A stretch of 64,000 bases of DNA from Catellatospora methionotrophica (GTDB lineage: Bacteria > Actinomycetota > Actinomycetes > Mycobacteriales > Micromonosporaceae), in assembly GCF_011297335.1 (NCBI RefSeq), contig NZ_JAAOTJ010000017.1, forward strand, positions 62,001 to 126,000, in the 5' to 3' direction. Positions 35,973 to 43,166 of this stretch are shown here, piece by piece; the stretch's first letter is position 1, and each line of letters opens with the position of its first letter. Made by a program: the position numbers and the translations under genes. The notes below the pieces were generated by a model. It saw only the letters and a program-made list of their open reading frames with translations. It was not told the DNA's origin and did not search any database.

Positions 35973-37003
35973 ACACGACGACCCTCGCGGCAGGCACCAC
36001 GGGCCGCCCGACCGAGCAGGACTGGGCCGCCGCGGTGAACGCGGTGCGCTCGGGCCTGCGGCCGGGCGCCCGGGTGCTGCTGGTCTGCCACGTCAACCCC
36101 GACGGCGACGCGCTGGGCAGCATGCTCGGCTTCGCCCAGGGGCTGCGCAAGCTCGGGGTCACCTCGCTGCAGTGCACGTTCCCCGGCGCGTTGAGCGTGC
36201 CGGAGCCGCTGCACATGCCGGCGATGGACCTGCTGATCCCCGAGGGCGCGGCCGACCCGGCCCCGGACCTGCTGGTTACCTTCGACGCGGCCAGCGAGTC
36301 GCGGCTGGGAGCGCTGGTGGACCGGCTGGAGACCGCGACGGTCAGCCTGGTGCTGGACCACCATGCCTCCAATACCGGTTTCGGCAAGGTGTCGCTGGTC
36401 GACCCGTGCGCCGCGGCCACCTCGGTGGTCGCCGCGGAGCTGCTGCGCCGCCTGGACGTGCCACTGGACCGGGAGATGGCCGAGTGCCTGTACATCGCCC
36501 TGGTCACCGACACCGGCTCGTTCAAGTTCGACCTGACCACGCCCGAGGTGCACGAGCTGGCGGCCCGGCTCGTGGCCGCCGGCATCGACGTCGGGGCGAT
36601 CTCGCGGCGCATCTTCGACAGCCGCCCGTTCGGCGCGGTCCGGATGTTCGGCGAGGTGATGGGGCGCGCCCAGCTGGAACCGGAGTCGGCGGGCGGGCGC
36701 GGGCTGGTGTACGCCGTGGCCACGCTTGACGACCTGGCCAAGCACCAGCAGCCGCCGTACGTGCTGGAGGCGCTGATCGACTCGGTGCGCTGTGTCGCCG
36801 AGGCCGATGTCGCGCTGCTGCTCAAGCAGGTCGCCCCGGCCGAGTGGGCGGTCTCCATGCGCAGCAAGGGCGGCGCGGACGTGAGCCGGATCGCGGTCGA
36901 GCTCGGCGGCGGCGGTCACCGCCTCGCGGCCGGGTTCACCGGCCACGGCACCGCCGAGCAGATCATCGACGCGGTACGCGGCCGCCTGGCGGCGCAGTTC
37001 TGA
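35969..37003 (+). CDS. nrnA: DHH/DHHA1 nano-RNase / pAp phosphatase
   Basis: A 344-residue phosphoesterase. Motifs are LVCHVNPDGDALGSMLG (motif I), VTFDAASE, the DHH motif LDHHASNTGFG, and the C-terminal DHHA1 substrate-binding GGGGHRLAAGF. Relatives degrade short oligoribonucleotides and 3'-phosphoadenosine 5'-phosphate. The GTG start overlaps rbfA by 4 bp. Confidence 0.94.
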   Translation: MNTTTLAAGTTGRPTEQDWAAAVNAVRSGLRPGARVLLVCHVNPDGDALGSMLGFAQGLRKLGVTSLQCTFPGALSVPEPLHMPAMDLLIPEGAADPAPDLLVTFDAASESRLGALVDRLETATVSLVLDHHASNTGFGKVSLVDPCAAATSVVAAELLRRLDVPLDREMAECLYIALVTDTGSFKFDLTTPEVHELAARLVAAGIDVGAISRRIFDSRPFGAVRMFGEVMGRAQLEPESAGGRGLVYAVATLDDLAKHQQPPYVLEALIDSVRCVAEADVALLLKQVAPAEWAVSMRSKGGADVSRIAVELGGGGHRLAAGFTGHGTAEQIIDAVRGRLAAQF

Positions 37004-37017
37004 GCACGTCTCGCTGG

Positions 37018-37082
37018 AAGATCGCCGTTTCCGGTCATGATCTGCGGTGCGGCCGCGGTTTCTGACCCGAAACGCTGATCTT
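37018..37082. repeat. Family B intergenic palindrome, copy 4
   Basis: Arms 37018-37047 and 37053-37082, moderately degenerate, loop 5 nt. It lies 15 bp after nrnA, which ends the translation cluster, so a terminator role is possible. Confidence 0.75.
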
Positions 37083-37093
37083 GCCCGCAGGCT

Positions 37094-37110
37094 GGGGAGA
37101 AGATCTCCCC
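37094..37110. promoter_or_regulatory. Short palindrome upstream of a membrane-protein gene
   Basis: GGGGAGA (37094-37100) and TCTCCCC (37104-37110) form a perfect 7-bp inverted repeat 30 bp before the ATG at 37141. It may be an operator; the binding protein is unknown. Confidence 0.35.
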
Positions 37111-37140
37111 AAAGACCGGGCAACGGAGCACAATCAGGTC

Positions 37141-37548
37141 ATGGAACAGCGTCCTGAGCTCACCGTCGCGCCGGTGTCGCCCTGGGCGCGGGCGCAGGTC
37201 ATGCTGCCGGTGTTCGTTCCCTTCGCGCTGATCGGCGGGCTGCTCCCGTCGTTCTCGCTGGCCGCGAACCTGTACGTGCTGGCGCTGGGCGGCGGGCTGC
37301 TGCTGGCGGGCATGTCCTCGCGGCTGCCCCGCCGGGCCGCGCCGGTGACCCTGCTGCCGGGCGTCGCCTGGTGGCTGGTGCCGGTCGCCGTCTTCGTGGT
37401 CGCCGAGGTCGTCACGTTCGCCATGGGCTCGACGCACGACTACCCGACCCTGTCCCTGCTGGCCGATCCGCTGCTCGACGGCTACCTGCTACGCGCTATG
37501 GCGTACTTCGGCTGGCTTGCCGGATTCTGGGGACTGGTGCGCCGATGA
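37141..37548 (+). CDS. Small membrane protein, four predicted helices
   Basis: A 135-residue hydrophobic protein. Likely helices are at about 20-37, 42-58, 70-92 and 112-132. The N-terminal 18 residues are polar. I do not recognise a characterised family. A possible leaderless -10 CACAAT ends 6 nt before ATG 37141. It overlaps the next gene (ATGA). Confidence 0.65.
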   Translation: MEQRPELTVAPVSPWARAQVMLPVFVPFALIGGLLPSFSLAANLYVLALGGGLLLAGMSSRLPRRAAPVTLLPGVAWWLVPVAVFVVAEVVTFAMGSTHDYPTLSLLADPLLDGYLLRAMAYFGWLAGFWGLVRR

Positions 37549-37763
37549 GCCTGACCCGCCTGCTCGCCATCGCGGGCTTCGTCCTCGCCGGGCTGACCGT
37601 GCTCGCCGTGGAGTGGGCCGCCCGCCGCCCCGGCTCCCGCATCCCGACCCTCGGCGACGTGTCCGCCCTGGTCATGCGCTACGACATCGGCGGTTTCCCC
37701 GTAGGCCGCCTCGCGATCCTCAGCTTCTGGTTCTGGCTCGGCTGGCACTTCCTCGCCCGCTAA
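37545..37763 (+). CDS. Small membrane protein, two predicted helices (possibly DUF6186-like)
   Basis: A 72-residue protein with a helix at about 4-22, a polar centre (RRPGSRIPTLGDVSALVMRY) and a C-terminal helix ending WFWLGWHFLAR. The central and terminal motifs recall a small family in Micromonosporaceae. The ATG overlaps the stop of the previous gene, so the two are co-translated and may form a complex. Confidence 0.65.
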   Translation: MSLTRLLAIAGFVLAGLTVLAVEWAARRPGSRIPTLGDVSALVMRYDIGGFPVGRLAILSFWFWLGWHFLAR

Positions 37764-37800
37764 CCCACCCCCACCCCACCCCGGCCGCCGCCGGCCCCAC

Positions 37801-37879
37801 CCTTCTGTCGCAACTCTTAAAGAGTCGCGGCTACCGGCGTGCCCTGAGGCCGCGACTTTTTAAGAGTTGCGACAGAAGG
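37801..37879. repeat. Family A intergenic palindrome, copy 3
   Basis: The longest copy: 31-nt arms (37801-37831 and 37849-37879) with one mismatch and a 17-nt loop. The centre keeps CAACTCTTAAAGAGTCGCGG. The left flank is C-rich and the right flank G-rich. Confidence 0.88.
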
Positions 37880-38206
37880 GGCGGGGCGGGGGCCGGGGGG
37901 AGGGGTGTGACGGATCTGCAAACGGGCATATCCGACTGGTCGTGCGTTCAGGTGACGTTCAGCAGGGGTGGGGGGTGGTGGGGGTTCCGGGATGTGGGAA
38001 GGTCTGTGCAGGATGTGGAACTGAACGATAGTTTTGTCTGCAGCGAAGCCACCTGTCGTCCACAACGACCTGCGGCTGAGCGACAGTCACACCGGCGACA
38101 GAGCTCGGCGATCCCGAGAGCGGCGGCGGACTACAGAAGAGCGCGGCGTGCGTACGCGACCGCGCGACGAAGTTGACCCGTTGTCATTCTTGGAAAGGAC
38201 CGTGCC
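37880..38206. other. Intergenic stretch of 327 bp without a clear gene
   Basis: G-rich at 37880-37905 and again near 37965-38000. A distant 7-bp inverted repeat CGTTCAG/CTGAACG brackets the second G-rich part. I see no coding sequence before the 33-codon ORF at 38207. It probably holds the promoter and leader of that ORF; no convincing -35/-10 pair was found. Confidence 0.5.
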
Positions 38207-38308
38207 ATGCCCACGTCGAAGAAGCCCCAGCCGCAGCCCACCGAGGAAGAGCGCGAGCGCGAGCAGGCCCGTCGTGCCCTGCAGACCTCGATGGACACCC
38301 GGCAGTAG
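38207..38308 (+). CDS. 33-residue charged small protein
   Basis: ATG 38207 has an excellent Shine-Dalgarno GGAAAGGA 7 nt upstream and encodes 33 residues, beginning MPTSKKPQPQPTEEEREREQ and ending SMDTRQ. The sequence is hydrophilic with a predicted charged helix (TEEEREREQARRALQTSM). No membrane segment, no Cys. A hairpin with T-rich end follows at once. It stands alone between a 327-bp gap and the PH-like membrane gene. I recognise no family. Confidence 0.65.
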   Translation: MPTSKKPQPQPTEEEREREQARRALQTSMDTRQ

Positions 38309-38311
38309 TAC

Positions 38312-38343
38312 TCCCCGCAGACAACGGGGACCCGGCGGGTTTT
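38312..38343 (+). terminator. Possible terminator of the 33-codon gene
   Basis: TCCCCG (38312-38317) pairs with CGGGGA (38325-38330). A second short stem ACCC/GGGT (38330-38340) runs into TTTT. Confidence 0.45.
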
Positions 38344-38352
38344 CGTGGCGTC

Positions 38353-38358
38353 TAGGCT
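38353..38358 (+). promoter_or_regulatory. Putative leaderless -10 (TAGGCT)
   Basis: It ends 6 nt before the ATG at 38365. Confidence 0.5.
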
Positions 38359-38364
38359 GTCGTG

Positions 38365-39216
38365 ATGTCCTCGACAGCCGTGCCCGTGGCACCCGCCATC
38401 GATGAAGCTCTCGCGGGCCTGGCACTGCAGACCCGCCGCCTGCGCATCGCGGCGTGGGCCGTCGGCGGTGCCGGTCTGCTGGTCACCGCGTTGATCGCGG
38501 GCATCCGGGATGACACCGCGTGGGTGTGGCGGTCGGTGGCCGCGATCATGGCGCTGGGCGTGTTCTTCGGTTACGCCATCGCGGTCCGGCCGCTACGGCG
38601 CTGGCGCCGCCCACAGCTGCTCCTGCCGTCGGCCGCGACCTCCGGCTTCGTCACCGCGGCCGCGCCGGTCAGCCACGCGCCGACAGCGCTTCTGCTGGCC
38701 GTGGCCGGGTTCGCGCTCGGCTCGGGCGCGGTCTGGACGGCGCTCGCCGTCGCGCTGCTCGCCGCGGTGGTGAGCCTGCGGCCGCAGCAGCTCGCGGTGA
38801 CGCCCAGCGCGCTGCGGGTGCGCCGGATCATGACGCGCTCGGTGCCCTGGGCACAGCTCGAGGACCTGCGGGTGACCACCTCGGGCGGGTGCGATGTGCT
38901 GACGCTGGTGGTCGACCGACCCGGCCGCCCACCCGGTTCCGTGCGTATCGCGCTGGCCGCGCTCGACGTCGACCCCGCCTACCTGCTGCACCTGTCGCGG
39001 CACTACCGCGCTGTGCCGCAGGACCGCACCGCCATCGGCGCACCTGCGGAGCTGGACCGCCGCCGTGCCGCCTACCTGGCCGTGGCCGCCGCCGGTCCCA
39101 GCGCGCTGGAGCCGGACGCCGCCCCGGCACCGGCCGCCGGACTGATCGAGCAGCTCGCCGACGTCATCGACCCCGGCGCCGACCCGGGTCCGCTGCCCGC
39201 TGCGGCGGCGTCGTGA
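38365..39216 (+). CDS. Membrane protein with PH-like domain
   Basis: A 283-residue protein. Two membrane hairpins are predicted at about 28-75 and 85-140, followed by a soluble segment (LAVTPSALRVRRIMTRSVPWAQLEDLRVTTSGGCDVLTLVVDR in outline) that resembles bacterial PH domains (bPH2/PH_6). The C-terminus is Ala/Pro-rich. The function is unknown. It is coupled to the MATE gene by a GTGA overlap. Confidence 0.7.
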   Translation: MSSTAVPVAPAIDEALAGLALQTRRLRIAAWAVGGAGLLVTALIAGIRDDTAWVWRSVAAIMALGVFFGYAIAVRPLRRWRRPQLLLPSAATSGFVTAAAPVSHAPTALLLAVAGFALGSGAVWTALAVALLAAVVSLRPQQLAVTPSALRVRRIMTRSVPWAQLEDLRVTTSGGCDVLTLVVDRPGRPPGSVRIALAALDVDPAYLLHLSRHYRAVPQDRTAIGAPAELDRRRAAYLAVAAAGPSALEPDAAPAPAAGLIEQLADVIDPGADPGPLPAAAAS

Positions 39217-40556
39217 CCGTCGCGCGCGACACAGCGTCGGCCGAGTACCGGCGGATCGCGGCACTGGCGCTGCCCGCGCTGGTCGTGCTCGCCGCCGAAC
39301 CGCTGTACGTGCTGGTCGACACCGCCGTGGTGGGCCACCTGGGCCGGGTGCCGCTGGCCGCGCTGGGCATGGCGGGCACGGTGCTCGGGCTGGCCGTCTG
39401 GCTCGGCAACGTGCTGGCGTACGGCACCACCGGCCGGGCAGCGCGCCGCTTCGGGGCGGGTGACCGGGCCGGGGCGGTGCAGGAGGGCGTGCAGGCGTCC
39501 TGGCTGGCGGTGCTCGCCGGGCTGGGCCTCGTCGCGGCGGCGCAGGTCTTCGCCGGGCCGCTGACCCGGGCACTGTCGGGCAACGGGCCCGAGTCCGCGG
39601 ACGTCGCCGCGCTGGCCGAGTCCTGGCTGCGGGTGGCCAGCCTCGGCGCGCCGTTCATCCTGCTGGCGATGGCGGGCAACGGCTGGATGCGCGGGGTGCA
39701 GGACACCCGCCGCCCGCTGCGTTACGTGCTCGGCGCGAACCTCGCCTCGGCGGTGCTGTGCCCGCTGCTGGTATACACCCTGGGCTGGGGCATGGTCGGC
39801 TCCGCCTGGGCCAACGTGGCCGCGCAGACCGCCTCCGGCGGGCTGTTCCTGCGGGCGCTGATCGTCGAGCGGGTGCCGCTCGCGCCGCGCTGGGACGTGC
39901 TGCGCCGCCAGGTGTCGGTCAACGCCAACCTGCTCGTGCGGGGGGCGGCGTTCCAGGCGTGCTTCCTGTCCGCGGCGGCGGTGGCGGCCCGGTTCGGCGC
40001 GGCCGCGCTGGCCGCCCACCAGATCGCGCTGCAGCTGTGGTTCTTCAGCGCGCTGGTGCTCGACTCGGTGGCGATCGCCGCCCAGTCGCTGGTCGGCGCG
40101 GAGCTGGGGGCCGGGGACGCGCCCGCGGCCAAGCGCACCGCGCGCCGCATCGCCTGGCTGGGCGGCTGGTGCGGGGTCGCGTTCGCCGTCGTGCTCGGCG
40201 CGGGCGTGGCGGTGCTGCCCGCTCTGTTCGTCGACGATCCCGCGGTATGGGAACAGGCCGCGCTGATCTGGCCGTGGTTCCTGGTGCTGCTGCCACTGGG
40301 CGGGATCGTGTTCGCCCTCGACGGGGTGCTGATCGGCGCGGGCGACGTGGCATACCTGCGTAACCTGACCATCATCGCCGCCGTGGCCGGCTTCCTGCCG
40401 CTGACCTGGCTGGCGTACTACCTCCAGCTCGGGCTGCCCGGCGTGTGGGCCGGGCTGACCATGTTCCTGGTGGTGCGCCTCGTCGCGCTGCTGCTGCGGA
40501 TGCGCACCGGCGGCTGGGCCGTGCCCAGCCCGGGACCGGTTCCCGCCTCGCCTTAG
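39213..40556 (+). CDS. MATE-family efflux transporter (DinF-like)
   Basis: A 447-residue protein with 12 predicted membrane segments, beginning YRRIAALALPALVVLAAEPLYVLVDTAVVGHLG, the typical MATE/DinF opening. Internal symmetry is seen at AALAAHQIALQLWFFSALVLDSVAIAAQSLVG. Expected role is Na+ or H+ driven export of cationic compounds. The GTG start overlaps the upstream gene. A MATE gene next to truB is common in actinobacteria. Confidence 0.93.
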   Translation: MTVARDTASAEYRRIAALALPALVVLAAEPLYVLVDTAVVGHLGRVPLAALGMAGTVLGLAVWLGNVLAYGTTGRAARRFGAGDRAGAVQEGVQASWLAVLAGLGLVAAAQVFAGPLTRALSGNGPESADVAALAESWLRVASLGAPFILLAMAGNGWMRGVQDTRRPLRYVLGANLASAVLCPLLVYTLGWGMVGSAWANVAAQTASGGLFLRALIVERVPLAPRWDVLRRQVSVNANLLVRGAAFQACFLSAAAVAARFGAAALAAHQIALQLWFFSALVLDSVAIAAQSLVGAELGAGDAPAAKRTARRIAWLGGWCGVAFAVVLGAGVAVLPALFVDDPAVWEQAALIWPWFLVLLPLGGIVFALDGVLIGAGDVAYLRNLTIIAAVAGFLPLTWLAYYLQLGLPGVWAGLTMFLVVRLVALLLRMRTGGWAVPSPGPVPASP

Positions 40557-40559
40557 GCT
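40554..40559 (+). promoter_or_regulatory. Putative leaderless -10 (TAGGCT) of truB, overlapping a stop codon
   Basis: The TAG stop of the MATE gene is the first half of TAGGCT, which ends 8 nt before the truB GTG at 40568. Confidence 0.5.
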
Positions 40560-40567
40560 GGACCGTT

Positions 40568-41476
40568 GTGAGCGTTAAGAGGGAACAGCGCCCGGTGACC
40601 GACGGGCTCATCGTGGTCGACAAGGCCGGCGGCATGACGTCGCACGACGTCGTGGCGCGGGTCCGCCGGATCGCGGGCACCCGCAAGGTCGGCCACGGCG
40701 GCACGCTGGACCCGATGGCGACCGGGGTGCTGGTGCTCGGTGTCGGCAAGGCGACCCGGCTGCTCACGTACGTCGTGGGCACGGCCAAGGTCTACCGGGG
40801 AGTGATCCGGCTCGGGCAGGTCACGGTCACCGACGACGCCGAGGGCGACGTCACCGCCACCACGCCCGCCGGGCACGTCACCGACGAGCAGATCCACGCC
40901 GGGCTGGCCGCCATGACCGGCGAGGTCGACCAGGTGCCGTCGGCGGTCAGCGCGATCAAGGTGAACGGGGTGCGCTCGTACCACCGGGTGCGGCAGGGCG
41001 AGCAGGTCGAGCTGCCCGCGCGCCGGGTGACGATCTCCCGGATCGACGTGTCCGAGATCACCCGCGACGGCGACGTGGTCGACGTGGCCGTGGAGGTGGC
41101 CTGCTCGTCGGGGACCTACATTCGCGCCATCGCCCGTGACCTGGGCGCCGGGCTCGGTGTCGGCGGTCACCTCACCGCGCTGCGGCGCACCGCCGTGGGC
41201 GGGTTCACCCTCGCTGAGGCGTACACCCTGGAACAGCTCGCGGAGCTGGCCGACCCGGTGGCGCTGCCGCTGGCACAGGCCCTGGGCCGCGCCATGCCGG
41301 TGCGCGAGGTCGACGCGGACGCGGCGAAGATCGTGTCGCACGGCGGGCCGCTGCCTCCGGTCGGCCAGGCCGGGCCGTACGGTGTGGTGGGCCCGGACGG
41401 GGCCGCGCTGGCGGTCATGTCCGAGCGCGGCGGCCGGGCCAAGGCGGAGATCGTCCTGGTGGGAGGCGAGCAGTGA
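40568..41476 (+). CDS. truB: tRNA pseudouridine(55) synthase
   Basis: A 302-residue TruB. GLIVVDKAGGMTSHDVV is the N-terminal block; the catalytic Asp is in HGGTLDPMATGVLVLG; YRGVIRLG and SGTYIRAIARDLG follow. A C-terminal extension of the actinobacterial type ends the protein. It converts U55 of tRNA to pseudouridine. Start GTG 40568 fits the leaderless spacing. Confidence 0.96.
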   Translation: MSVKREQRPVTDGLIVVDKAGGMTSHDVVARVRRIAGTRKVGHGGTLDPMATGVLVLGVGKATRLLTYVVGTAKVYRGVIRLGQVTVTDDAEGDVTATTPAGHVTDEQIHAGLAAMTGEVDQVPSAVSAIKVNGVRSYHRVRQGEQVELPARRVTISRIDVSEITRDGDVVDVAVEVACSSGTYIRAIARDLGAGLGVGGHLTALRRTAVGGFTLAEAYTLEQLAELADPVALPLAQALGRAMPVREVDADAAKIVSHGGPLPPVGQAGPYGVVGPDGAALAVMSERGGRAKAEIVLVGGEQ

Positions 41477-42408
41477 TGCAGCGTTGGCGGGGGTACGACG
41501 CGGCGCCGGGCGGCTGGGGCCGCGCGGTCGTCACCATCGGCGTCTTCGACGGGGTGCACACCGGGCACCAGCAGACCATCGGCCACGCCGTGCAGCGCGC
41601 CCGCGAGCTGGGCCTGCCCGCCGTGGTGCTGACCTTCGACCCGCACCCGTCCGAGGTGGTGCGCCCCGGTTCGCACCCGGCGATGCTGACCTCCCCGCAG
41701 CGCAAGGCCGAGCTGCTGGAGGGACTGGGCGTCGACGTGCTGTGCGTGCAGCCGTTCACGCTCGACTTCTCCAAGCTCGACGCGAACCGCTTCGTGCACG
41801 ACGTGCTGGTGGAGAACCTGCACGCGGCGCTGGTCGTGGTGGGGGAGAACTTCCGGTTCGGGCACCGGGCCGCCGGGGACGTGGAACTGCTGGCCAAGCT
41901 GGGCCGCACGTTCGGCTTCGCGGTCGAGTCGGCCCCGCTGGTCACCGGCGACGGCACGGTCTACTCCTCGACGTACGTGCGGGCCTGCGTGGACGCGGGT
42001 GACGTGGCGGCGGCCGCGGCGGTGCTGGGGCGGCCGCACCGGCTGGAGGGCGTGGTGGTGCGCGGCGACCAGCGCGGGCGGGAGATCGGCTTCCCGACGG
42101 CGAACCTGATGGTGGCCAGGTACGCGGCGGTGCCCGCCGACGGGGTGTACGCCGCCTGGCTGGTGCGCGGCAACGAGCGGCTGCCCGCCGCGGTGTCGAT
42201 CGGGACGAACCCCACGTTCTCCGGCCAGGACCGGCGCGTCGAGGCGTACGTGCTCGACTTCAGCGGCGACCTGTACGGCGAGCGCCTGGCCCTGGACTTC
42301 GTCAGCCACCTGCGCCCGACCCTGAAGTTCGACGGCGTCGACGCCCTCGTCGAGGCGATCCACGACGACGTGGCCCGCACCCGCGCGGCCCTGGGCGTGC
42401 CGGCCTGA
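41476..42408 (+). CDS. ribF: Bifunctional riboflavin kinase/FAD synthetase
   Basis: A 310-residue enzyme making FMN and FAD from riboflavin. The N-terminal nucleotidyl-transferase has GVFDGVHTGHQ and TFDPHPSEV; the C-terminal kinase has GREIGFPTANL and PAAVSIGTNPTF. ATG 41476 and GTG 41473 both fit; GGGAGG lies just upstream and truB overlaps. Confidence 0.96.
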   Translation: MQRWRGYDAAPGGWGRAVVTIGVFDGVHTGHQQTIGHAVQRARELGLPAVVLTFDPHPSEVVRPGSHPAMLTSPQRKAELLEGLGVDVLCVQPFTLDFSKLDANRFVHDVLVENLHAALVVVGENFRFGHRAAGDVELLAKLGRTFGFAVESAPLVTGDGTVYSSTYVRACVDAGDVAAAAAVLGRPHRLEGVVVRGDQRGREIGFPTANLMVARYAAVPADGVYAAWLVRGNERLPAAVSIGTNPTFSGQDRRVEAYVLDFSGDLYGERLALDFVSHLRPTLKFDGVDALVEAIHDDVARTRAALGVPA

Positions 42409-42410
42409 TT

Positions 42411-42476
42411 CATGATCGGCGTTTGGTGTCATCTCGTCGGGTAGGACCGCAGATCATGGCACGAAACAGTGATCTT
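42411..42476. repeat. Family B intergenic palindrome, copy 5 (degenerate)
   Basis: The same outer sequence (GATC, GTTT, GTGTCAT and GATCTT at the far end) is recognisable, but pairing is poor. It lies directly after ribF. Confidence 0.6.
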
Positions 42477-42568
42477 GCGAGGCGGTGACGGGGCGGCGGC
42501 GTGGACGCGGCGCGGCGCGGGGAACGCGTAGTTTGCGTATCCCGGCGGGGTGGTATCTCACCGGCTGG

Positions 42569-42664
42569 TAGCCTGGGAGGGACACCGGGTCACCGGTGTC
42601 GGCCCGGTATGCCTGCACGACGCCGCGGGATATCGGGTGGCAAGAACCACCAGTTAGGGAGACC
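42569..42664 (+). promoter_or_regulatory. rpsO promoter and structured leader
   Basis: TAGCCT (42569-42574) fits a -10. About 7 nt later a perfect 8-bp hairpin begins: GACACCGG (42581-42588), loop GTCA, CCGGTGTC (42593-42600). A second hairpin GGTGG (42636-42640)/CCACC (42647-42651) sits just before the AGGGAG ribosome site. Ribosomal protein S15 autoregulates through leader structures in several phyla, including actinobacteria; this leader is a candidate for that. Confidence 0.55.
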
Positions 42665-42934
42665 ATGGCGCTCGACGCTGCAGTCAAGACCCAGATCATG
42701 GCGGACTACGCCACCGTCGAAGGTGACACCGGTTCGCCGGAGGTCCAGGTGGCGGTCCTCACCAAGCGGATCCAGGACCTGACCGAACACCTCAAGCAGC
42801 ACAAGCACGACCACCACAGCCGTCGTGGTCTGCTGCTGCTGGTCGGCCGCCGCAAGCGGCTGCTGGCCTACCTGCAGAAGTCGGAGATCACGCGCTACCG
42901 TGCGCTCATCGAGCGCCTCGGCCTGCGCCGATAG
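42665..42934 (+). CDS. rpsO: 30S ribosomal protein S15
   Basis: An 89-residue S15 with the standard motifs [51 protein letters not shown] (in outline). Length is normal. It is followed by a perfect hairpin and pnp, the classic rpsO-pnp pair. Confidence 0.98.
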   Translation: MALDAAVKTQIMADYATVEGDTGSPEVQVAVLTKRIQDLTEHLKQHKHDHHSRRGLLLLVGRRKRLLAYLQKSEITRYRALIERLGLRR

Positions 42935-42940
42935 TTCCGA

Positions 42941-42968
42941 CGGGGGAGCGGCGCCAGTCGCTCCCCCG
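42941..42968 (+). ncRNA. Perfect hairpin between rpsO and pnp
   Basis: CGGGGGAGCG (42941-42950) pairs with CGCTCCCCCG (42959-42968) across an 8-nt loop. No T run follows. It may be a partial terminator or a processing site; in E. coli the equivalent gap holds an RNase III-cut hairpin. Confidence 0.6.
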
Positions 42969-43166
42969 ATGTTCGACCACACTTTGGCACGCACCCGCCG
43001 TCGGGAAGAAACACCGGGCCTGGCGCAAGCAACACACCCAGGCCAGCCGGTTGGGTCGGTCCTCGGTAGTGGTGTCCGGAGCGAGCTCCGGGCGCTTCGA
43101 TCGAAGACCGACTGTCCTACCCGGCAACGGGCGGCTCGTGCCGCGACAGAAGGAGCACACAGCTTC

